NCBI GenBank assembly: GCA_937922185.1
Contig: CAKZUT010000075.1
Span: 1 to 40,712 of the forward strand
Direction of reading: 5' to 3'
Source of the DNA: an uncultured Neomegalonema sp.
GTDB lineage: Bacteria > Pseudomonadota > Alphaproteobacteria > Rhodobacterales > Rhodobacteraceae
DNA length: 40,712 bases
In this document: piece after piece, positions 34,596-40,712 of the stretch
Numbering within the stretch: the first letter of the stretch is position 1
Layout of the letters: each line of letters starts with the position of its first letter
Program-made: the position numbers and the translations under genes
Notes under the pieces: generated by a model
What the model saw: only the letters and a program-made list of their open reading frames with translations
Told to the model about the DNA's origin: nothing
The model's database searches: none

Positions 34596-35957
34596 ATGCT
34601 GACTTGGGCCGCTTTGGCGATCCTGCTTCTGACTGTCGCGGGTTTTCTGCTCGCGCGGAACCGGGCCGTGGCGCTGGCAGGCGACACACCCTCACTCCTG
34701 CATTCGCGGCCCGTCTACCATGGGGGCTACGTGGCGCTCTGGACGGCGATTGCCGGGTTCGGGCTGCTTCTTCTGGGATTGATCGTCACGAATATCCTGA
34801 TCGGCATGGCGCTGTACGGGGGGCTTCCCGCCGGTCTGTCCGAGATCGAGCGCGACCTGATCGTCTCCGATGGGGTTGCCCTCTCCAGAGGCACCCTTGC
34901 CTCGCGCACGGATGAGGCCCGTCAGGCGGTGGCGGCGCTCTACGGTCGGCTGACCACACTGCAAATCGGGGGTCTCGCGCTGGCCTCGGTCGGTGTGGCG
35001 GTCTTCACCCTGATGCGCGGTCTGGGCCGGGTCGCGATCCCCTTCCGGGCACGGACCCGGTTCGAGCGGGTGGTCCAGACCCTGCTGATGATTTCGGCGG
35101 GGATCGCGGTTCTGACGACCATCGGCATCGTCGCGTCTCTGCTGGGCCAGACCCTCGTGTTCTTCTCCGAAATTCCTGTCCTGAATTTCCTGTTCGGCAC
35201 CCATTGGAGTCCCCTGTCGGGGGTCCATGAGGGCGCGATGGACCCGCAGAAAGTCGGGGCGATCCCGCTGTTTGCCGGGACGCTGCTCATCACCGTCATC
35301 GCGATGGTGGTGGCGGTCCCCGTGGGGCTGTTCTCCGCCATTTACCTGTCGGATTTCGCCAGTGCCAGGGCGCGCAGCATCATCAAGCCGATGCTGGAGA
35401 TTCTCGCGGGCATCCCCACCGTCGTCTACGGCTTTTTCGCCGCGATCACCGTCGCCCCCTTCCTGCGCGACACGGGCGCGGCGATGGGCCTGTCGGTTTC
35501 CTCCGAGAGTGCGCTGGCGGCGGGGGTGGTGATGGGCATCATGATTATTCCGTTCATCTCCTCGTTGTCCGATGACGTCATCAACGCCGTCCCCCAGTCC
35601 CTGCGTGACGGTTCCTACGGTCTGGGCGCGACAAAGGCCGAGACCATCCGCAATGTCATCCTGCCCGCCGCCCTTCCGGGGATCATGTCCGCCGTCTTGC
35701 TGGGAGTCAGCCGTGCTATCGGCGAGACGATGATCGTCGTCATGGCGGCGGGGCAGGGCGCGAATCTCACCGCCAATCCGCTGGAGGCGGTCACGACCGT
35801 CACCGTGCAGATCGTTGCTCTCATCACCGGCGATACCGAGGCGTCCACCGCCGCTGGACCGGCCTTCGCGCTGGGCTTCACACTGTTCTGCATCACGCTC
35901 ATCTTCAACATCTGGGCGCTGCGCCTCGTCCGCAAATATCGGGAAGTCTATGACTGA
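34596..35957 (+). CDS. pstC: Phosphate ABC transporter permease PstC
   Basis: The 453-residue inner-membrane permease has an N-terminal extension (about 1-190) with three hydrophobic helices. The ABC permease core follows, with VPVGLFSAIYLSDF, the GIPTVVYGFFA segment and the EAA-type loop SYGLGATKAETIRNVILPAALPGI. It is much longer than the enterobacterial form, as is common in alphaproteobacteria. AGGA lies close to the ATG. Its stop overlaps the pstA start by 8 nt. Confidence 0.94.
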   Translation: MLTWAALAILLLTVAGFLLARNRAVALAGDTPSLLHSRPVYHGGYVALWTAIAGFGLLLLGLIVTNILIGMALYGGLPAGLSEIERDLIVSDGVALSRGTLASRTDEARQAVAALYGRLTTLQIGGLALASVGVAVFTLMRGLGRVAIPFRARTRFERVVQTLLMISAGIAVLTTIGIVASLLGQTLVFFSEIPVLNFLFGTHWSPLSGVHEGAMDPQKVGAIPLFAGTLLITVIAMVVAVPVGLFSAIYLSDFASARARSIIKPMLEILAGIPTVVYGFFAAITVAPFLRDTGAAMGLSVSSESALAAGVVMGIMIIPFISSLSDDVINAVPQSLRDGSYGLGATKAETIRNVILPAALPGIMSAVLLGVSRAIGETMIVVMAAGQGANLTANPLEAVTTVTVQIVALITGDTEASTAAGPAFALGFTLFCITLIFNIWALRLVRKYREVYD

Positions 35958-37698
35958 CGCCGCGTCCCCCACCCCCGATGCCTCGTTCCATTCCAGCGAG
36001 CAGGCCGTCGCCCGTCTCGGAAAGCGCCGCGCGGCGGAATGGCGTCTGAAGCTCTACGGTATGATCGCCATCGGGGTGGCGGCACTGGCCCTCGTCGCCC
36101 TGCTGTGGAACATCGCCGCGCGGACCATGAATGCCGCGACCGAGCATTACATCGCCGTCGAGGCGCAGATCGAGCCGGGCGAGGACGACTTCCTGCGCGT
36201 GGTCAAGAAATCGGCGCGGGCGGCCTTCCCGTACGTCTCCGGGCGATCCGGCAAGCGCGAACTCTATGGTCTCTTCTCCGACGGGGCGGCGGATGACATG
36301 CGCCGCGCGCAGGAGGCCGGAACGCTGGAGACAGGGGATGCCGTCCCCATGCGCTTTCTGATGTCCGATACCGCCGACCTCTATCTGCGCGGCGAGTTCG
36401 GGGTGCTGGAGACCGGGGCGACGACCGGGCCGCTGGCCATCACGCCCGAAGGCAAGGACTACCGGCTCGAATCCGGTTCGGATGCCTTCGCGCAAGCTCT
36501 GGGTCAGGCCAAGACCGGTCTCGTGCGCGAGGCCGCGACCCTGCGCCGACAGGCCGCGCGGCAGGGGGCGGGAATCACGACGCTCGAAGAGCGGCTCCCC
36601 GGCCTTACCGGCCCCGAACGCGAGGATACCCTGGCCCAGATCGCCCGGTTCGGGGCCGAGCGTGACCGGCTGGAAGGGCAGGCATCGGCTCTCGACGCCC
36701 TCATCACCGGCGACCGACAGGTGCGGCTTGCCCTGACGGATCGCATGGCCAGTTTCCTCGTGGCCGTGAATGGCGGCATCCTCAAACTCACCGAGGTCTC
36801 CGCCGGTACCGCGCTGGCCCGCCCTCTCGTACCCATGGACGGCGAGAATGCCGCGCCAGAGGGGGCATGGTCCCTCCGCATTCTCGACCGCCCCGAGATC
36901 GGACGCCCCGTGAAGGACCGGCAGGTCGCCATCCTCGAAACCCTGCAATCGGACGGGCGCATCGAGGAAGTCGCGAACTGGAAATTCTTTTCCCTGAGCG
37001 ATTCAACCCAGCCTGAGATCGCGGGCATCAAGGGGGCCTTGATCGGCAGTCTCTGGACGATGCTGGTGACTTTCTGCCTCGCCTTTCCCATCGGGGTCAT
37101 GGCGGCGATCTATCTGGAGGAATTCGCGCCCCGGAACCGCTTCACGGATTTCATTGAGGTCAATATCAATAACCTCGCCGCCGTACCCTCCATCGTTTTC
37201 GGTCTTCTGGGGCTGGCGGTCTTTCTCAACTTCTTCGGCGTCCCGCGTTCCTCGCCCCTTGCGGGCGGGCTGGTTCTGGCGCTCATGACCCTGCCCACGG
37301 TCATCATCGCGGCCAGGGCCGCCATCCGCGCGGTGCCGCCCTCGATTCGCTGGGCGGCGATGGGGATCGGAGCCTCCCGGACCCAGACGGTGTTCCACCA
37401 TGTTCTGCCGCTGGCCATGCCCGGAATCCTGACCGGCACGATCATCGGCATGGCCCAGGCGCTGGGCGAGACGGCCCCTCTCCTCATGATCGGCATGGTC
37501 GCCTTCATCACCGCCGTGCCGGAGGGGATCACCGATTCGGCCACGGTCCTGCCCGTGCAGGTCTTCAACTGGGCCAATGCCTCCGAGCGGGCCTTCGACA
37601 TGCGGACCGCCGCCGCGATTGCCGTGCTTCTGGCGTTTCTCGTGGTGATGAACGCGGTGGCCATCATCTTGCGTAAACGCTTCGAGCGGCGCTGGTAG
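35950..37698 (+). CDS. pstA: Phosphate ABC transporter permease PstA (long form)
   Basis: The 582-residue permease has one N-terminal helix (about 36-57), a large region of about 300 residues that is probably periplasmic (58-355, DUF3333-like) with a coiled-coil-prone stretch (about 175-255: QALGQAKTGLVREAATLRRQ onward), and then the C-terminal permease core. The core has EVNINNLAAVPSIVFGLLG, the loop MGIGASRTQTVFHHVLPLAM and ALGETAPLLMIG. It pairs with PstC. The ATG at 35950 overlaps the end of pstC, which argues against longer starts. Confidence 0.94.
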   Translation: MTDAASPTPDASFHSSEQAVARLGKRRAAEWRLKLYGMIAIGVAALALVALLWNIAARTMNAATEHYIAVEAQIEPGEDDFLRVVKKSARAAFPYVSGRSGKRELYGLFSDGAADDMRRAQEAGTLETGDAVPMRFLMSDTADLYLRGEFGVLETGATTGPLAITPEGKDYRLESGSDAFAQALGQAKTGLVREAATLRRQAARQGAGITTLEERLPGLTGPEREDTLAQIARFGAERDRLEGQASALDALITGDRQVRLALTDRMASFLVAVNGGILKLTEVSAGTALARPLVPMDGENAAPEGAWSLRILDRPEIGRPVKDRQVAILETLQSDGRIEEVANWKFFSLSDSTQPEIAGIKGALIGSLWTMLVTFCLAFPIGVMAAIYLEEFAPRNRFTDFIEVNINNLAAVPSIVFGLLGLAVFLNFFGVPRSSPLAGGLVLALMTLPTVIIAARAAIRAVPPSIRWAAMGIGASRTQTVFHHVLPLAMPGILTGTIIGMAQALGETAPLLMIGMVAFITAVPEGITDSATVLPVQVFNWANASERAFDMRTAAAIAVLLAFLVVMNAVAIILRKRFERRW

Positions 37699-37707
37699 GG
37701 AATGACG

Positions 37708-38484
37708 ATGCAGATGACCGACGACGATCCGATCAAGTTCCGCTGTCAGGGCGTGAATGTCTGGTATGGCGATACCCATGCCATCAAGGACAATGATATC
37801 GACATCCACGACAAGTCGGTCACGGCCTTTATCGGGCCGTCCGGCTGCGGAAAATCGACTTTCCTGCGCTGTCTCAACCGCATGAACGACACCATTGATA
37901 TCTGCCGCGTGACCGGCACTCTCCTGCTGGACGGCGACGATATCTACTCGCGCGATATCGACCCGGTTCAGTTGCGGGCACGGGTCGGCATGGTCTTCCA
38001 GAAGCCCAACCCCTTCCCGAAATCCATCTATGACAATGTTGCCTACGGCCCCCGGATACACGGCCTTGCGCGCAACAGGGCCGACCTTGACGCCATCGTG
38101 GAGGACAGCCTCGGCGCGGCGGGGCTGTGGGACGAGGTGAAGGATCGCCTCGCCGCCCCCGGCACCGGTCTCTCGGGCGGACAGCAACAGCGCCTGTGCA
38201 TCGCACGGGCCATCGCCACCAAGCCCGAAGTCCTGCTCATGGACGAACCGTGTTCGGCCCTTGACCCCATCGCGACCGAGACGGTGGAGGAACTGATCGA
38301 GGGCCTCGGTCGGCGATACTGCGTCGTCATCGTCACCCATTCGATGCAGCAGGCCAACCGCATCTCGCAACGCACGGCCTTCTTTCACCTCGGCAACCTT
38401 GTCGAGTACGATACCACCGACGCGATTTTCTCGACCCCGCAGGACGAGCGCACGGTGGGCTATGTCAGCGGGCGGTTCGGATAG
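37708..38484 (+). CDS. pstB: Phosphate ABC transporter ATPase PstB
   Basis: The 258-residue ATPase energises PstCA. It has Walker [20 protein letters not shown], the Q-loop [15 protein letters not shown], signature [14 protein letters not shown], Walker [13 protein letters not shown] and the H-loop [13 protein letters not shown] lies 6 nt before the ATG at 37708, so this was chosen; an ATG at 37702 is immediately next to the AGGGA and another lies at 37714. The gene follows pstA by 9 bp. Confidence 0.96.
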   Translation: MQMTDDDPIKFRCQGVNVWYGDTHAIKDNDIDIHDKSVTAFIGPSGCGKSTFLRCLNRMNDTIDICRVTGTLLLDGDDIYSRDIDPVQLRARVGMVFQKPNPFPKSIYDNVAYGPRIHGLARNRADLDAIVEDSLGAAGLWDEVKDRLAAPGTGLSGGQQQRLCIARAIATKPEVLLMDEPCSALDPIATETVEELIEGLGRRYCVVIVTHSMQQANRISQRTAFFHLGNLVEYDTTDAIFSTPQDERTVGYVSGRFG

Positions 38485-38494
38485 ATTTCCGGGT

Positions 38495-38560
38495 TGTCAT
38501 TCCCGCGAAAGCGGGAATCTCCCGCAGCTCCAGACGATCCCCGCCCTTGCGGGGACGACA
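38495..38560. repeat. REP-like composite palindrome between pstB and phoU
   Basis: Two hairpins, ATTCCCGC-GAAA-GCGGGAAT (38499-38518) and CCCCGC-CCTT-GCGGGG (38539-38554), are bounded by TGTC (38495) and GACA (38560) in inverted orientation. The TGTCATTCCCGC...GCGGGAAT type is a widespread extragenic palindrome in proteobacteria. It lies inside the pst operon and may change the level of phoU and phoB relative to pstB. Confidence 0.7.
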
Positions 38561-38581
38561 TCAGAATGAAGGGCCAGAACC

Positions 38582-39271
38582 ATGACCTTCCAGACCGAAA
38601 TGAACGCACTTGACGCCGCGATCTCGCAATTCGGCGGTGCGGCGGAGGAACAGCTTTCCCGCGCTCTCGATGCCATGGTCCAGCGTGACAAGGCGCTGGC
38701 CGAGGCGGTCATCGCGGGTGACAAGGCCCTCGACGCGATGGAAATGCAGATCGGGCGCGACACGGCGGCGATGTTCACCCGGCGACAGCTCATGGCGGGC
38801 GACCTGCGAACCGTGCTGGCCATCATCAAGATCGCCTCGACCATCGAGCGGATCGGCGACCTTGCCAAGAACACCGCCCGCCGGTCCGTCGTGCTCAGCG
38901 ACCATGCCCCGCTCCGCACCGTCTCTGCGGTTGCCCGTCTGGGGCGCGATACCATGATGCAGTTTTCCGAATCCCTTGATGCCTTTGCCCAGCGAGACGA
39001 CGACATGGCCATGACCGTCTGGCGAAAGGATCAGGAACTCGACAATCTCTATAACGGTCTCCAGCGTGAGATCGTGCAGGAAATGGCGGCCAACCCCGGC
39101 GACGTGGCCGAGAATACCCAGCTTCTTTTCATCGCCAAGAACATGGAGCGTATCGGGGACCACGCGACTTTTGTGGCCGAAATGGCCCATTACATCGTCA
39201 CCGGCCAGCCCATGGACGAAAAGCGGCCCAAGGGCGTCCCCGACGGTTCCCCCGAGGCGGTCTTCGGATAG
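38582..39271 (+). CDS. phoU: Phosphate signalling protein PhoU
   Basis: PhoU couples the Pst transporter to the PhoR-PhoB system and represses it when phosphate is abundant. The 229-residue helical protein has the two PhoU repeats, with the metal-binding motifs KIASTIERIGDLAKN and FIAKNMERIGDHATF. The start at 38582 gives the usual N-terminus (TEMNALDAAI). phoB follows after 4 bp. Confidence 0.95.
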   Translation: MTFQTEMNALDAAISQFGGAAEEQLSRALDAMVQRDKALAEAVIAGDKALDAMEMQIGRDTAAMFTRRQLMAGDLRTVLAIIKIASTIERIGDLAKNTARRSVVLSDHAPLRTVSAVARLGRDTMMQFSESLDAFAQRDDDMAMTVWRKDQELDNLYNGLQREIVQEMAANPGDVAENTQLLFIAKNMERIGDHATFVAEMAHYIVTGQPMDEKRPKGVPDGSPEAVFG

Positions 39272-39275
39272 CGCG

Positions 39276-39962
39276 ATGAGCCGCCGCATTCTCGTGGTGG
39301 AGGACGAGGACGCCCTCTGTACCCTGCTCGAATACAATCTGGAGGCGGCGGGGTTCACGTCTGTCATCGTCCGCGACGGCGACGAGGCCCTCCTGCGTCT
39401 GGCCGAGGAGGAATTCGACCTCGCCATTCTCGACTGGATGCTGCCCGGTACGTCCGGCATCGAGATCTGCCGCCGTATCCGGGCCATGCCGCAGACCCGG
39501 TCCCTGCCCGTCATCATGCTCACCGCGCGGGGGGAGGAGGATGATCGCGTTCGGGGTCTCGACACCGGCGCGGATGATTATGTCACGAAACCCTTTTCCG
39601 TCAGCGAGTTGCTGGCCCGCATCCGGGCCATCCTGCGCCGGGGGGCAGACGGGGGCGATGCCCTGCGTGCCGGGGATATCTCGCTCGACGGCGAGACGCG
39701 CCGGGTTCACCGTGCGGGCCGTGAAATCCATCTCGGCCCCACCGAGTTCCGCCTGCTCGAAACCCTCATGAAGCGTCCGGGCCGGGTCTACAGCCGGGAA
39801 CAGCTTCTCGATCTGGTCTGGGGCCGGGATGTCTATGTCGAGGCCCGCACCGTCGATGTCCATGTCGGACGCCTCCGCAAGGCCCTCAACCGGGGCAAGG
39901 AGGCCGACCCCCTCCGCACCGTCCGCGCGGCAGGCTACGCCTTCGACGAGACGTATGGCTGA
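39276..39962 (+). CDS. phoB: Phosphate regulon response regulator PhoB
   Basis: The 228-residue OmpR-type regulator has a receiver domain with phosphoacceptor D53 in AILDWMLPG and K105 in DYVTKPFS. The C-terminal winged helix follows (about 130-225: LGPTEFRLLETLMKRPGRVYSREQLLDLVWG, then VEARTVDVHVGRLRKAL). It would bind Pho boxes such as the one before pstS. The ATG lies 4 bp after the phoU stop. No kinase gene follows it. Confidence 0.95.
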   Translation: MSRRILVVEDEDALCTLLEYNLEAAGFTSVIVRDGDEALLRLAEEEFDLAILDWMLPGTSGIEICRRIRAMPQTRSLPVIMLTARGEEDDRVRGLDTGADDYVTKPFSVSELLARIRAILRRGADGGDALRAGDISLDGETRRVHRAGREIHLGPTEFRLLETLMKRPGRVYSREQLLDLVWGRDVYVEARTVDVHVGRLRKALNRGKEADPLRTVRAAGYAFDETYG

Positions 39963-40096
39963 TCGCAGTAACGATCCGGGGCGTCGGCGATCCGCTGAAA
40001 GGGTTCCCCCGTCTTCATGATACAATATCAGGAAGGGGCGGTAACTGCCGTTGCTGATAGGACGCACACGGACAATATAGACACAACCCCGCCCTA

Positions 40097-40712
40097 TCAC
40101 GCGGCGGCCCGTTCGGCCTCCACCATCGCCCGCGCGCGCAGGGCCAGATCGTGGCAGTTCGCCAGCAGGTCATCCACATCCCGCCTGCCGCCTTTCACAT
40201 GCCCCGGTGCGCGGCCCGTGCGGATGGGATAGAGCCGCGAGAACACCCCCGCCGCCCTCATCCGGTCCCGCCGCGCATACCAGCGAGCCAATCGCTGCGC
40301 CTGTTTCGACAGATCGACCAGCGCCGCCTCCATCGCCGTCATCCGCCGCCGCAGCGCCCCGGTATCGACCGCGTCATCATCGACGGGCAGCGGAAATTCC
40401 GGTGCCGGTTCCCGCTCGTCCAGCGAGCGGATGCGCGGCTCCCGGCGGCGCGGACCGGTCGGCGGTTTCGGGTCCGGGATACGCGGCGCATCCGTCAGCC
40501 GGAAGACCGGCGCGCGGTCTTTCTTCTCTTTGCCACGCGCCCCGCCCGATGTCCGCCCGGCCCCGACCACCACCGGCAGATCACGCGCCATGACAAAAAT
40601 CAGCCGCCGCAGCGATGCCTCCATCGGCAACAGCCGCGCCAGCACCGCCCGCTTCAGCAGACGCGGCACGACCTCCCCGGTTCCGAGCATGGCAAACAGC
40701 CCCGCGAGCAGC
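40097..40712 (-). CDS. Unidentified protein, 5' end beyond the window
   Basis: The frame is open from its stop at 40097 to the window edge; an internal ATG at 40690 exists, but the residues before it (LLAGLFA) are in frame and hydrophobic, so the start probably lies outside. The visible 200 residues contain a short hydrophobic segment, then a basic Arg/Pro-rich stretch (PRIPDPKPPTGPRRREPRIRSLDERE) and a C-terminal helical part rich in R and A. No family is recognised. It is convergent with phoB across 134 bp, in which no gene or clear terminator was found. Confidence 0.6.
   Translation of the reverse strand, partial: LLAGLFAMLGTGEVVPRLLKRAVLARLLPMEASLRRLIFVMARDLPVVVGAGRTSGGARGKEKKDRAPVFRLTDAPRIPDPKPPTGPRRREPRIRSLDEREPAPEFPLPVDDDAVDTGALRRRMTAMEAALVDLSKQAQRLARWYARRDRMRAAGVFSRLYPIRTGRAPGHVKGGRRDVDDLLANCHDLALRARAMVEAERAAA

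Noticed and set aside
37003-38388. 461-codon minus-strand frame opposite pstA and pstB
   Set aside because: Antisense to conserved ABC transporter genes; shadow composition.

Overview
The window is about 40.7 kb of GC-rich chromosomal DNA from an alphaproteobacterium. The evidence is the gene content: rimP-nusA-ylxR/L7Ae-infB order, a PstA with a large N-terminal insert, a DUF1178 protein, a YcgN-family protein and a TPR-ispE pair. GTG and TTG starts appear in places. A Rhodobacterales-like or related marine lineage is plausible, but the sequence alone does not settle the family. No rRNA, tRNA, CRISPR array, transposase or integrase was found, so this reads as core chromosome carrying a few lineage-specific genes and small palindromic repeats.

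Layout, left to right. 0.2-4 kb: aspartate aminotransferase (-), an orphan GH19 endolysin-like hydrolase (+), a secreted Gly/Arg/Phe-repeat protein (-) and diaminopimelate epimerase dapF (-). 4.1-7.5 kb: a TPR protein and ispE (+), then a secreted Tyr/Ser/Thr-repeat protein (-). 7.7-11.3 kb: a class I aminotransferase overlapping a methyltransferase (+), a PhoR-type histidine kinase (-) and a DUF1178 protein (+). 11.4-12.4 kb: an acidic Ser/Thr/Ala-rich orphan followed by a cluster of hairpins. 12.4-18.3 kb: the minus-strand operon rimP-nusA-ylxR-infB, with a terminator-like hairpin in its leader. 18.5-23.9 kb: proA, a cold-shock protein, L-serine dehydratase, a quinone oxidoreductase and a Crp/Fnr regulator, with a 93-bp palindromic element between the last two. 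24-27.7 kb: envelope and redox genes (secreted histidine phosphatase, YceI, cytochrome b561, two TlpA-like thioredoxins, a small membrane protein). 27.7-32.4 kb: a tight plus-strand run ycgN-ltaE-mscS-alaX. 32.5-33.1 kb: a second orphan low-complexity gene, divergent from pst. 33.5-40 kb: the phosphate operon pstS-pstC-pstA-pstB-phoU-phoB behind a clear Pho box. The window ends inside an unidentified minus-strand gene.

How the genes work together. PstSCAB imports phosphate, PhoU links transport to signalling, and PhoB activates the operon through the Pho box. The only PhoR-like kinase visible lies about 23 kb upstream, away from the operon. RimP, NusA, the YlxR-like RNA-binding protein and IF-2 form the usual ribosome-maturation, transcription and translation-initiation operon. 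YceI and cytochrome b561 form a periplasmic/membrane redox pair.

The best candidates for new biology are: the repeat-rich secreted proteins at 2.5 and 7.0 kb; the two orphan Ser/Ala-rich cytoplasmic proteins at 11.4 and 32.5 kb (the latter shares the pst promoter region); the palindromic element whose terminal repeat supplies the stop codon of the Crp/Fnr gene; and the structured leaders in front of rimP, cspA and sdaA. No complete, clearly new multi-gene system was found.
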